Assembly (NCBI GenBank): GCA_028702015.1
Contig: JAQVPO010000036.1
Location: forward strand, 1 to 9,316
Direction of reading: 5' to 3'
Source: Synergistaceae bacterium
Lineage (GTDB): Bacteria; Synergistota; Synergistia; Synergistales; Synergistaceae
DNA: 9,316 bases
A program made the translations under genes and the position numbers. Within the stretch, counting starts at the first letter, position 1. Every line of letters starts with the position of its first letter. Under the pieces are notes generated by a model, which saw nothing but the letters and a program-made list of their open reading frames with translations, was not told the DNA's origin and did not search any database. Below are positions 1 through 6,198 of this stretch, one piece after another.

Positions 1-496
1 CTTCAATGTCCGGCGGAGCCATGATTTTATGAAGCAGCAGCGGGGTCTCCTGTACTGTAGCAATTACAGATCCTCCCGTGATAAGGTCGCCTGTCTTTGC
101 AACAGGTGTAACTTCCCACAGTTTGTCTCTGTTAAGCATGTTCACAGATGTTCCGGGGGAAATATACATACCCTCGGATTCAAGGAGTGAATCAAGCGGT
201 CTTCCTATCCCGTCGAAGAAACTGCCTATCAGTCCAGGACCAACCTCTATTGAAAGAGGTTCGTCCGATCCTGTAACGGTTTCGTATATACCCAGCCCGT
301 CAGTATCCTCATATACCTGAATAGTTGCATCATCGTCGTCCATGCTTATTATTTCCCCCATAAGCTTTTTAGGGCCGACCTTAACAACTTCACGCATTGC
401 AAAATTACGCATATTAGAGGCCTTTATAACAGGACCATTGACGAAGGTAACTGTACCTTCTTTTTTTGCTGGGGCGATGTTTGTCTTAGCCTCCAA
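1..496 (-). CDS. atpA: V-type ATP synthase subunit A, N-terminal part (cut by window start)
   Basis: Catalytic subunit of the V1/A1 head, hydrolysing or making ATP at the A/B interfaces on the cytoplasmic face. 165 residues are visible. They begin with a lysine-rich tail and then the N-terminal beta-barrel (VNGPVIKA at about 19-26, VGPKKLMGEII near 40-50, IQVYEDTDGL near 59-68). The family signature GPGLIGSFFDGIGRPL lies at 87-102, and the bulge region with the WEVTP and TGDLITGGSV segments follows near 127-144. The P-loop and the rest lie beyond position 1. The start is TTG at 496-494, 8 nt after a perfect AGGAGG (510-505). The nearer ATG at 503-501 is out of frame and reaches a stop after five codons. 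It follows subunit E with a 12-nt gap as the last visible gene of the operon; subunit B is expected next. Identity is very secure, the TTG start fairly secure. Confidence 0.95.
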   Translation of the reverse strand, partial: MEAKTNIAPAKKEGTVTFVNGPVIKASNMRNFAMREVVKVGPKKLMGEIISMDDDDATIQVYEDTDGLGIYETVTGSDEPLSIEVGPGLIGSFFDGIGRPLDSLLESEGMYISPGTSVNMLNRDKLWEVTPVAKTGDLITGGSVIATVQETPLLLHKIMAPPDIE

Positions 497-504
497 GATC
501 CATT

Positions 505-510
505 CCTCCT
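505..510 (-). promoter_or_regulatory. Shine-Dalgarno of subunit A
   Basis: AGGAGG on the minus strand, overlapping the last two bases of the subunit E stop codon (TAG, 511-509). The 8-nt spacing selects the TTG at 496-494 as start of subunit A over the out-of-frame ATG one base downstream of the motif. Confidence 0.8.
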
Positions 511-1123
511 AAAGCAGCGGCAGAAGCCGTTCAGCCAGAGTATCTGCCATTTCCTGCGTCAGGCTTTGCCAGTCAGCGTTGACCTGCCTGCGGTTGTCGC
601 TTGTAGATATCCAGCATCCGCCAAGTATGGGTGCCGTTTCCGGGTCAAAGGTCATTTCAGTTTCCGGCACAGCTTCTTTTACTTTTGAAATTACTGACTC
701 AGCCAGGGTAGTGTCGACTGCCGAAAGTCTGAGTTTAAGTCCTTTTGTTTCCCTAAGGGAAATTATTGCATCAATGCACATTCCCGCCAGGATATCGATA
801 TAGTCCTCACGGTTTCTGATGTGCACGAGCTTATCCTGAAGTCTTCCCAGTGCTTCAGAGAGTATTCTGTTCTGCAGCCTGAGTGTCTCTGTAGCTTTTT
901 CCCTCTCTGCTGAAAGTATCTGCCTGCGCCTTATATCCTCTGCTCTTTTTCTTGCATCCTGAAGGATAAGATTGGTTTCACGCTGGAGTTTTTCTGTCTC
1001 TCTGAGCATCCACTCTTCTGCTTCCTGTCTTGCGCCTGCTACGAGTTCTTTTTTTCTGGAATCAGCTCTGTCAAGGATAATGTCTCTTAATGTACCTATC
1101 TTTTCACTGGATACTTCCTTCAT
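509..1123 (-). CDS. atpE: V-type ATP synthase subunit E (peripheral stalk)
   Basis: 204 residues, the usual size for subunit E, which with the G/H-type subunit builds the peripheral stalk that holds the A3B3 head against rotation. Residues about 1-100 are a charged, Ala/Arg/Glu-rich helix fitting the long coiled coil. Residues about 105-204 fit the globular head-binding domain, with the ILGGCWIS strand at 166-173 matching the conserved Gly-Gly strand. The C-terminal end is divergent: QVNADWQSLTQEM (180-192) stands where many family members have an Asn-Thr-x-x-x-Arg-Leu type motif. The start ATG overlaps the F stop codon by one base (TAATG), implying coupled translation, with GGGGTGA seven bases upstream. 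Identification rests on size, coiled coil, Gly-Gly strand and position between F and A. Confidence 0.9.
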   Translation of the reverse strand: MKEVSSEKIGTLRDIILDRADSRKKELVAGARQEAEEWMLRETEKLQRETNLILQDARKRAEDIRRRQILSAEREKATETLRLQNRILSEALGRLQDKLVHIRNREDYIDILAGMCIDAIISLRETKGLKLRLSAVDTTLAESVISKVKEAVPETEMTFDPETAPILGGCWISTSDNRRQVNADWQSLTQEMADTLAERLLPLL

Positions 1124-1431
1124 TACATTTTCACCCCAATGGCTTCCTGTACGTAACGGGTCAGAAAGTCTGGCCCCCGCTTAGTACCGAATCTGTCAGG
1201 TATCTCAACCAGAAGAGGCAGTTCCCCGCGCTCCCGCAGCTGCTGGATAACATCAGGAGCCATTTCCGCAGCCTTTTCTGTAATTGCGAGAATAGCCAAA
1301 TCTGGCATCTTCAGCGCTTTGTCTATAGCCGCAAAAGTCTCGTCGGCAGTGTGAACGAGACATCCCTGTATCCCGGCAAGCCTCATGCCGACCAGAGAAT
1401 CATGGTTATCGCTCACAAGAAAAGCTTTCAT
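1123..1431 (-). CDS. atpF: V-type ATP synthase subunit F (central rotor)
   Basis: 102 residues, typical for subunit F, the small Rossmann-like protein that binds subunit D in the central shaft and modulates the ATPase. Conserved segments are visible in order: VGMRLAGI (14-21), the hydrophobic strand LAILAITEKA (45-54) and LPLLVEIPDR (71-80). The extreme C-terminus is short, ending GVKM. The gene starts 16 nt after K with only a weak, distant AAGGA (1449-1445, overlapping the K stop codon) and ends in a one-base overlap with E. In Enterococcus nomenclature this protein is NtpG, so symbols differ between databases. Confidence 0.95.
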   Translation of the reverse strand: MKAFLVSDNHDSLVGMRLAGIQGCLVHTADETFAAIDKALKMPDLAILAITEKAAEMAPDVIQQLRERGELPLLVEIPDRFGTKRGPDFLTRYVQEAIGVKM

Positions 1432-1447
1432 TAGATTATTTCTGTCC

Positions 1448-1864
1448 TTAAACCCGTCCGAGTATCAGAAGAGAAACTATAACTCCGTATATTGCAATAC
1501 CTTCTGAAAGGCCGAGATATATCAGGGTCGTTCCAAGCATCTCGGGTTTCTCTCCGACGAGACCGAGAGCAGCTGATCCTACGCTGGCAACGGCAAGCCC
1601 TGCGCCGAGGCATGCAAGTCCTGTTGATACGGCAGCAGCAATAAAGCCCATTCCGGACCCCGTGCCAAGAGGAGCGGCGGCAGCTTCAGCAAATGCAGGA
1701 TGCATTGTAAGAGAGAGAGCTGCTCCGGTAAATACAAGGAGCGAAGAGATTCCTAACCCAAAAAGATAGAAAGCACGGCTTCCCTTATAACCTCTGCGCT
1801 GCATAAGATACCCCAGACCTATCATTGTTGCGACAGTGCCGCAGCACATTACAAGTCCAAACAT
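1448..1864 (-). CDS. atpK: V-type ATP synthase subunit K (proteolipid, c-ring)
   Basis: Ring-forming proteolipid that carries the coupling ion through the membrane. With the ATG at 1864 it has 138 residues and four hydrophobic segments: about 1-22, 33-53, 71-99 and 111-137. The last two form a canonical c-type hairpin with GEKPEM (104-109) as polar loop and E121 in YLGLSEGIAIYG as the ion-binding carboxylate. The first pair has no membrane carboxylate; its second helix ends in PAFAEAAAAP (56-65), which resembles a signal-peptidase site (AFA|E), as in Thermus-type proteolipid precursors. Cleavage there would leave a 79-residue two-helix subunit. An upstream GTG (1882) would add six residues, but AAGGAG at 1879-1874 sits 9 nt before the ATG and inside that extension, so ATG is preferred. 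Identity is firm; processing is inference. Confidence 0.93.
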   Translation of the reverse strand: MFGLVMCCGTVATMIGLGYLMQRRGYKGSRAFYLFGLGISSLLVFTGAALSLTMHPAFAEAAAAPLGTGSGMGFIAAAVSTGLACLGAGLAVASVGSAALGLVGEKPEMLGTTLIYLGLSEGIAIYGVIVSLLILGRV

Positions 1865-1947
1865 CAAAACCCACTCCTTCACATTAATTGTACAAAAAAT
1901 TATCAGTCTGATTTTGTATTATTTTTAAAACACAGACATTTATGTAA
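1865..1947 (-). promoter_or_regulatory. AT-rich I-K intergenic leader with a weak hairpin
   Basis: 83 nt between the subunit I stop and the K start, the only sizeable gap in the operon. The stretch 1883-1947 is strikingly poor in G and C. On the minus strand GTCTG (1937-1933) can pair with CAGAC (1910-1906), helped by an inner TTTT/AAAA pairing, and a run of six T (1899-1894) follows after six bases. It could be a translation-enhancing leader, as known upstream of the E. coli F-type c-subunit gene, an RNA processing site, or a weak attenuator. I see no convincing promoter in it. Confidence 0.4.
1874..1879 (-). promoter_or_regulatory. Shine-Dalgarno of subunit K
   Basis: AAGGAG on the minus strand, 9 nt before the ATG at 1864-1862. 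It lies within the codons that would be coding if the GTG at 1882 were used, and so argues for the shorter K protein. Confidence 0.7.
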
Positions 1948-3918
1948 TTACTTCTGAGCAGCTGGAGCGACATATTTGGAACCGTCCTTTTTCCAGCTGA
2001 CAGGTTTGAATTCACTTCCCCCTCCCTTGTAGAATTTACCGAAGAATTCGTAATATTCAAGTCTCAGAGTCTGGATAAAGACAATAAGCCCTTCCAGACA
2101 CACTATTACGATATTTCCAATTATAAGAATGATCCCTTTCATCACTATACCGCCAGGCAGAGAATGGACCATTTCAGAGAGCATAATTACTGCCATCGAT
2201 AGACCTACGTGATTAAGCGCGAATGCCGCAAGTCTTACGAATGACGCTGTGTTCGAAACGAAAGACATCAGACTGTGCATGATCTCAAAAAGATTAAGGA
2301 CTACAGATTCTCCCTCGCTATCTTTCTGGTGGAGGAGGTATCTTGCGAGGATATCCCTGAATATCATCAGAAGCATCATAATCCCTATGCCTGCCCACAT
2401 GATGTCCGCTGCGATTTCCGGGATCTTCGTGCCGGTCATGTATATTGCAGCTAGAGCAGCCATCGTCCAGTAGAGCATGAGACCAGCCATTCCCTGTCCG
2501 TCAAATAGCAGTCTCCCAAAGTCCCTGGCCCTGTACTGTTTTATCATGTTGAGTATCAGTCCCAGGCTTATCATAAAGACCCCAAGGCAAATAGCTACTA
2601 TCAGGAGTTTGTTCGTATCGTGCATTGGAGAGAGCCACAATGCCGGGATGATATTTTCCATTCCGAATATGCTGCCGTAAAGTGCACCGAAAACCATAGA
2701 GCTAACAGCTGCTGATTTAATGACCTGTCCGAAGGAGCGTTTCATCATGCCACGTTTTACCATGAACACAGAACCCAGGAATATCATTAAGCCATGTCCG
2801 ATGTCTCCGAACATGAATCCAAAAAAGAGGATGAATGATATTGCGACTATTGGAGAGGGATCGATCTCTCCGTAAGAGGGCAGACTGTACATTGAAACTA
2901 TGTCCTGGAAAGCCCTGAAAAAGGGGCTGTTCTGAAGAAGAGTCGGTACACGTATGCCTGAGTAGCTTATGTCTTTGGTCTCTTCGATCATAACAGTTGT
3001 CATAGGTGCCTCTGTTTCGATAGTTTTTTTGATATTGGCCAGTGTGTCAACAGGTATCCATCCTGAAAGAACAAACATCCCGCTGACTTCTCCGCGTCCC
3101 TTGCATACATCATAGACCCGCTGCATTGTATAAAGCTGCGAATAGAGCAGCTCGTAATCGGAACGATGCTCCCTTAGCATATCCTTGGCAGCTTTTGCAA
3201 GTCCTTTGATGGCTCTCTGGTGGTTGGCTATCCTTTTGTTTACAAGGGCCAGAGGACCCTCTCCCTTTAACTGGGCAGCAATATTCTTTAAGGGAAATTC
3301 TTTGAAGTATACTGCCTCTAAAAGTTTTTGGGCAGATTCTTCATATCCTTTTACTGTCAATACAAGGACCCATGTGTTTCCATTGACTACGGTAAGTTCA
3401 TTTATGGCTATGGGTGATTCCTCGCTGCTGTCTGTCAGTCTTTGATAGTTTTCGTTTGAAAGACGTCCGAAAAAGGGAACCATAAATGTTCCTTCGGCAA
3501 GTTCTTCGGTGCCGAACTCAGTACCTTTCAATGCTTCCACAAACAGCTTTGTTGCAGAGAGCAATTCTTCCTCTTCAGTAAGGACCAGACGTCTTTTTTC
3601 CCATACTTCCAGCCTTTTTGAAGTCTGCTCAACTTTTTTTCGGGCCGAGGTGAGTGTGAACTCCTTTGTCAGAGTCACAGGTGACGGATCAGGGATCATC
3701 TCTCCCGCAACCTTCCAAACTGTTGAGACCTTTGCCAGAAGTTCATCATAGGGGTTTTCTGTTTCGGTCGTTACCTTTGACCGGAGGTTCCTGTCATTTA
3801 CCAAGAGGTCAAGCGGTAAAGGCTGAAAGCCTCCTGTCAAAACCATCTGACGTGCGACAGGCTCCATTTCTGAGTCAGGACCTATCATAGTCAGCGCGAC
3901 CATTTTCATTACTGCCAT
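1948..3918 (-). CDS. atpI: V-type ATP synthase subunit I (a-subunit, stator)
   Basis: 656 residues, normal for the bacterial/archaeal a-type subunit. Residues about 1-340 are a soluble arm with helical stretches (about 90-130 and 225-275) that docks the peripheral stalks. From about 354 to 617 there are some seven to eight membrane helices. SNTASFVRLAAFALNH (555-570) contains R562, the counterpart of the essential arginine facing the proteolipid carboxylate, and CLEGLIVFIQTLRLEYYEFF (607-626) carries the conserved E609 and second arginine R619. The pre-TM motif SYGEIDPSPIVAISFILFFG (348-367) with FGDIGHG (370-376) is also typical. The first ATG (3918) overlaps the end of C by 10 nt and has GGGGGTGA upstream; another ATG at 3909 forms TAATG with the C stop. 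It sits between C and K. Confidence 0.97.
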   Translation of the reverse strand: MAVMKMVALTMIGPDSEMEPVARQMVLTGGFQPLPLDLLVNDRNLRSKVTTETENPYDELLAKVSTVWKVAGEMIPDPSPVTLTKEFTLTSARKKVEQTSKRLEVWEKRRLVLTEEEELLSATKLFVEALKGTEFGTEELAEGTFMVPFFGRLSNENYQRLTDSSEESPIAINELTVVNGNTWVLVLTVKGYEESAQKLLEAVYFKEFPLKNIAAQLKGEGPLALVNKRIANHQRAIKGLAKAAKDMLREHRSDYELLYSQLYTMQRVYDVCKGRGEVSGMFVLSGWIPVDTLANIKKTIETEAPMTTVMIEETKDISYSGIRVPTLLQNSPFFRAFQDIVSMYSLPSYGEIDPSPIVAISFILFFGFMFGDIGHGLMIFLGSVFMVKRGMMKRSFGQVIKSAAVSSMVFGALYGSIFGMENIIPALWLSPMHDTNKLLIVAICLGVFMISLGLILNMIKQYRARDFGRLLFDGQGMAGLMLYWTMAALAAIYMTGTKIPEIAADIMWAGIGIMMLLMIFRDILARYLLHQKDSEGESVVLNLFEIMHSLMSFVSNTASFVRLAAFALNHVGLSMAVIMLSEMVHSLPGGIVMKGIILIIGNIVIVCLEGLIVFIQTLRLEYYEFFGKFYKGGGSEFKPVSWKKDGSKYVAPAAQK

Positions 3919-5009
3919 TTGGGTTCACCCCCGCTGATTATCGGCCTTATAAGATAATTGGCCGCATTTCTGCGATCATAGTCATATCTGACATCCTCTA
4001 TAACACGGATCACATCGTCTAATTCATGAGATTTTAATACAAAATAGCTGACAGCGGTATGGAATCCCGGAGGCCCTTTCTGGAATATAGCCAGTGCCTT
4101 GAGATAGTTGTACCGCTTTATGGACATTTCTAGCGCAAGTTCTCTGTCTTCCTGTTCAAGAGCACTTCTGAATATACCTGCATAGGCAGGAAAAGCGGAC
4201 TCAAGTCTGTTGATCCTTTCTTCCCATGTGGTCCCTTTTGACATTTCCCTGAGATGATGGGTCTTTACCTTGTATTTAACCGGCAGCATTCTGCTAAGGG
4301 TCTCTTCAAGCGTCATGTTGTAATACCAGACACATCTGTGGAAATGGTAAAGGTTAAGCAGGTCGATCCTTGTCCCGAATAAAGGCTCAAGTAGTTTTTG
4401 CTCTTTTTCAGGCAGATTTTTAAGATCGTTATATAGGGACGATTCAACAAGATTATCTATAGCAAGTTCTAGAGAAAAAAGAGACTCTTCCCCGTTTATC
4501 AGTCTTTTGACAGGTTCTGCTAAGACTTTGTAGTACTTAGTGTCCTTAAGTGCATCAAAGACCTCGCTATAGTCTCTGCTGTTCAGCAGAAGATCATATG
4601 AAAGCCTTGAGCCTGGAACTGCAAAGAGGCGTTTTCTCATTTCATCACGGTCAAGCCTCTTTGTTTTTACCCATCTGAAGATGCTTTTCAGATGCTCTGA
4701 CTCATACCATCCGAGCCAGTCTAAAAATAACTGACGCCTTGGACCTGCAAGATAAAAGAGAAATGATGTGGCTTCTGCAAGTATTGATGATCTTACCGCA
4801 TTCTCAAGATCAACACGGTGTACTTTTACTGGAGGCAGGGTCTCAAGATGTTCTTTATATCCTTCTGTCTGTTTGAGAAAATCTGCTATCTCCGCAATGG
4901 AATTAAGGTTCAGCAACGCCCAGTACTCATCAGAAGTAAGAAGGTTGCTGAAGAGAACATGGGATTTTATACCTATTGCTGTTGCCTGACCCTTGGAAGT
5001 GGAATGCAA
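3909..5009 (-). CDS. atpC: V-type ATP synthase subunit C (rotor collar, AC39/d type)
   Basis: 366 residues, somewhat longer than many family members. The protein is the funnel-shaped collar joining the central shaft D/F to the proteolipid ring. Recognisable segments: AIGIKSHVLFSNLL (11-24) as the family N-terminus, the helix GTRIDLLNLYHFHRCVWYYN (212-231), and near the end FHTAVSYFVLKSHELDDVIR (316-335), which matches the conserved C-terminal helix of the AC39 family. The protein is mainly helical and has no membrane segments. The start is TTG (5009-5007), two bases after the stalk-subunit stop; AAGGGG lies about 9 nt upstream. The next in-frame Met is near residue 124, far too late, so TTG is the credible start. 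The stop overlaps the start of I by 10 nt. Confidence 0.95.
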   Translation of the reverse strand: MHSTSKGQATAIGIKSHVLFSNLLTSDEYWALLNLNSIAEIADFLKQTEGYKEHLETLPPVKVHRVDLENAVRSSILAEATSFLFYLAGPRRQLFLDWLGWYESEHLKSIFRWVKTKRLDRDEMRKRLFAVPGSRLSYDLLLNSRDYSEVFDALKDTKYYKVLAEPVKRLINGEESLFSLELAIDNLVESSLYNDLKNLPEKEQKLLEPLFGTRIDLLNLYHFHRCVWYYNMTLEETLSRMLPVKYKVKTHHLREMSKGTTWEERINRLESAFPAYAGIFRSALEQEDRELALEMSIKRYNYLKALAIFQKGPPGFHTAVSYFVLKSHELDDVIRVIEDVRYDYDRRNAANYLIRPIISGGEPKWQ

Positions 5010-5011
5010 GC

Positions 5012-5359
5012 TTAAATACCCCTTTTTGTTTTCAAAATATATCTTTCTGCTATTTCTGAGACCATGGAGTCTATAACAGGGTCTGCGTTTTCTTCAAAAC
5101 GTTTCTGCATACGGGTCCTTTCTTCTTTTCCGAGAACAGCGATCTGTTCAGCTTCTGTTCTGGCTGAATTCAGGGCCGTTTCCATCAGTCCCTTCGCCTG
5201 TTCTCTTGCTGAAGCCATCTGGTTTGCCCGTTCCATAGTGAACTTTTCCTGCGCTGCGCGAAGAAAGCCATCTGATTCATTTTTTGAATCATCCACGATC
5301 CTTTTTGCTTCTGATTCCGCTCCCAGCAGAACGGCTAGAACTTCCTGCAGTGTGCCCAT
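5012..5359 (-). CDS. V-type ATP synthase G/H-like peripheral stalk subunit
   Basis: About 115 residues, highly charged and rich in Ala, Glu, Arg and Lys, with no hydrophobic core: an almost continuous helix with coiled-coil character from about residue 5 to 85 (GAESEAKRIVDDSKNE, AREQAKGLMETALNSARTEA). A short C-terminal part ends AERYILKTKRGI. This is the pattern of the small stalk subunit (called G, H or NtpF in different systems) that pairs with E. Sequence alone is low in complexity, so the call leans on size, coiled coil and place between D and C. The ATG at 5365 would lie only 2 nt after GGAGG (5372-5368), whereas the in-frame ATG at 5359 is 8 nt away and is preferred. Confidence 0.88.
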   Translation of the reverse strand: MGTLQEVLAVLLGAESEAKRIVDDSKNESDGFLRAAQEKFTMERANQMASAREQAKGLMETALNSARTEAEQIAVLGKEERTRMQKRFEENADPVIDSMVSEIAERYILKTKRGI

Positions 5360-5367
5360 TGTCATTA

Positions 5368-5372
5368 CCTCC
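5368..5372 (-). promoter_or_regulatory. Shine-Dalgarno of the stalk subunit
   Basis: GGAGG on the minus strand. Spacing is 2 nt to the first ATG (5365) and 8 nt to the second (5359), which favours the second as start codon. Confidence 0.65.
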
Positions 5373-5381
5373 GGAATTTGA

Positions 5382-5996
5382 CTACTTTGTGTTTTTCTGA
5401 GCCATTTTCATTCTTGTAAAATCTTCCCGTTCTCCCTCCTCCAGGACATCTGAAATAAACCTTATGTCTGCCTGGTTAGAGGGGATTACTACTTTTTCAA
5501 GAGCATTTACACGCCGGTGTGTTTTTCTGATCTGGACAGCAAGTCTGTAAACGCTTGTCTCGACTTCTGCAAGCTGTGCAAGCAGCACCATGACCTTTCG
5601 GAATTTTGAATATGCTGCATCCATTGCTCCGGAAGATCCGTAAAAAGAATAACTTGGAACAGTCTTGTCTGTAAGCGGGTCAACGTCAGGAATCTCTACC
5701 CCCATCACTGACCGAAGCCGCACAGTGATATCAGATGTACTAGGAACAGATTCCGAAATATCTTCAACAGTATCTATCCCAAGAGAAATATTGGCTTTCT
5801 GCAGGGCTTCGTATGCCTCTTTAAAAATCCTTTCAACATCTGTCTGGATAGTTTTTGCAGAATCTATGAAACGGACAAGTTCCATCATGAGGACCTGTCG
5901 TTTTTGATCGAGGAGGTCATGTCCTGATTGTGCCATTGTCATCGAACGTGTAAGTTTGACAAGGTTTCCCCTTGTCGGAGCAAGTTTAGTAGCCAT
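5382..5996 (-). CDS. atpD: V-type ATP synthase subunit D (central shaft)
   Basis: 204 residues, the standard size. Subunit D is the rotating central axle inside the A3B3 head; its N- and C-terminal helices form a left-handed coiled coil. The family N-terminus is clear: LAPTRGNLVKLTRSMTMAQS (5-24), then HDLLDQKRQVLMMEL (26-40). The C-terminal helix has VETSVYRLAVQIRKTHRRVN (145-164), ALEKVVIP (165-172) and a LEEGEREDFTRMKMAQK tail (185-201). The middle 75-125 is variable, as usual. It is the first gene of the operon, with AGGGGG about 5 nt before the ATG and a promoter about 90 nt upstream. In most described A/V-ATPase operons D follows A and B, so its promoter-proximal place here is unusual. 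Confidence 0.97.
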   Translation of the reverse strand: MATKLAPTRGNLVKLTRSMTMAQSGHDLLDQKRQVLMMELVRFIDSAKTIQTDVERIFKEAYEALQKANISLGIDTVEDISESVPSTSDITVRLRSVMGVEIPDVDPLTDKTVPSYSFYGSSGAMDAAYSKFRKVMVLLAQLAEVETSVYRLAVQIRKTHRRVNALEKVVIPSNQADIRFISDVLEEGEREDFTRMKMAQKNTK

Positions 5997-6059
5997 AAGA
6001 TCCCCCTTTGCCGGACCAGGGTCATATTGTAATCAAAAAATTGAGCAGTGTTTTTTCAG

Positions 6060-6077
6060 CTAAAACATCTAAAACAT
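6060..6077. repeat. Tandem 9-bp repeat in the ATPase operon leader
   Basis: CTAAAACAT occurs twice head to tail (6060-6068, 6069-6077), followed by a partial third copy, CTAAAA, at 6079-6084 that overlaps the -10 box. On the transcribed minus strand the unit reads ATGTTTTAG, that is Met-Phe-stop, twice in succession at the predicted transcript start. Possible protein-binding direct repeat; function unknown. Confidence 0.5.
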
Positions 6078-6083
6078 GCTAAA

Positions 6084-6111
6084 ATTCTACGTGCTGTCTG
6101 GTCCATGCCAA
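6084..6111 (-). promoter_or_regulatory. Predicted sigma70-type promoter of the ATPase operon
   Basis: On the minus strand TTGGCA (6111-6106) and TAGAAT (6089-6084) are separated by 16 bases. Each hexamer differs from its consensus at one position. A T-rich stretch directly upstream (6118-6112) could act as an UP element. Transcription would start near 6077, leaving an untranslated leader of roughly 80 nt before subunit D. Confidence 0.6.
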
Positions 6112-6123
6112 AAAAACAACAAG

Positions 6124-6176
6124 CTCTGCTGAAAACAGAGACCGTAAAAACGATTTTAACTCTTATCTTTGAGTTA
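6124..6176 (+). other. Two small hairpins upstream of cobT
   Basis: CTCTG (6124-6128) pairs with CAGAG (6136-6140) around a 7-nt loop, and TAACTC (6157-6162) pairs with GAGTTA (6171-6176) around an 8-nt loop. The second ends four bases before AGGGGG (6181-6186), the likely but rather distant (12 nt) Shine-Dalgarno of cobT. I found no clear promoter hexamers and no cobalamin-riboswitch core in this stretch. Confidence 0.35.
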
Positions 6177-6198
6177 GTACAGGGGGTAAATAGAGCCT

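Noticed and set aside
1880..1882. GTG as start of subunit K.
   Set aside because: The AAGGAG would then lie inside the gene, and the only good spacing is to the ATG at 1864.
6013..6104. Inverted pair GGACCAG (6013-6019) and CTGGTCC (6098-6104) flanking the ATPase promoter and leader.
   Set aside because: Arms of 7 bp at this distance are expected about once by chance in a region of this size; no further symmetry supports an operator pair.
6121..6140. Minus-strand hairpin CTCTG/CAGAG followed by a T-rich stretch, as a terminator.
   Set aside because: The stem has only 5 bp, the T run is interrupted, and no minus-strand gene lies upstream to be terminated; the T-rich stretch is better explained as a promoter UP element.
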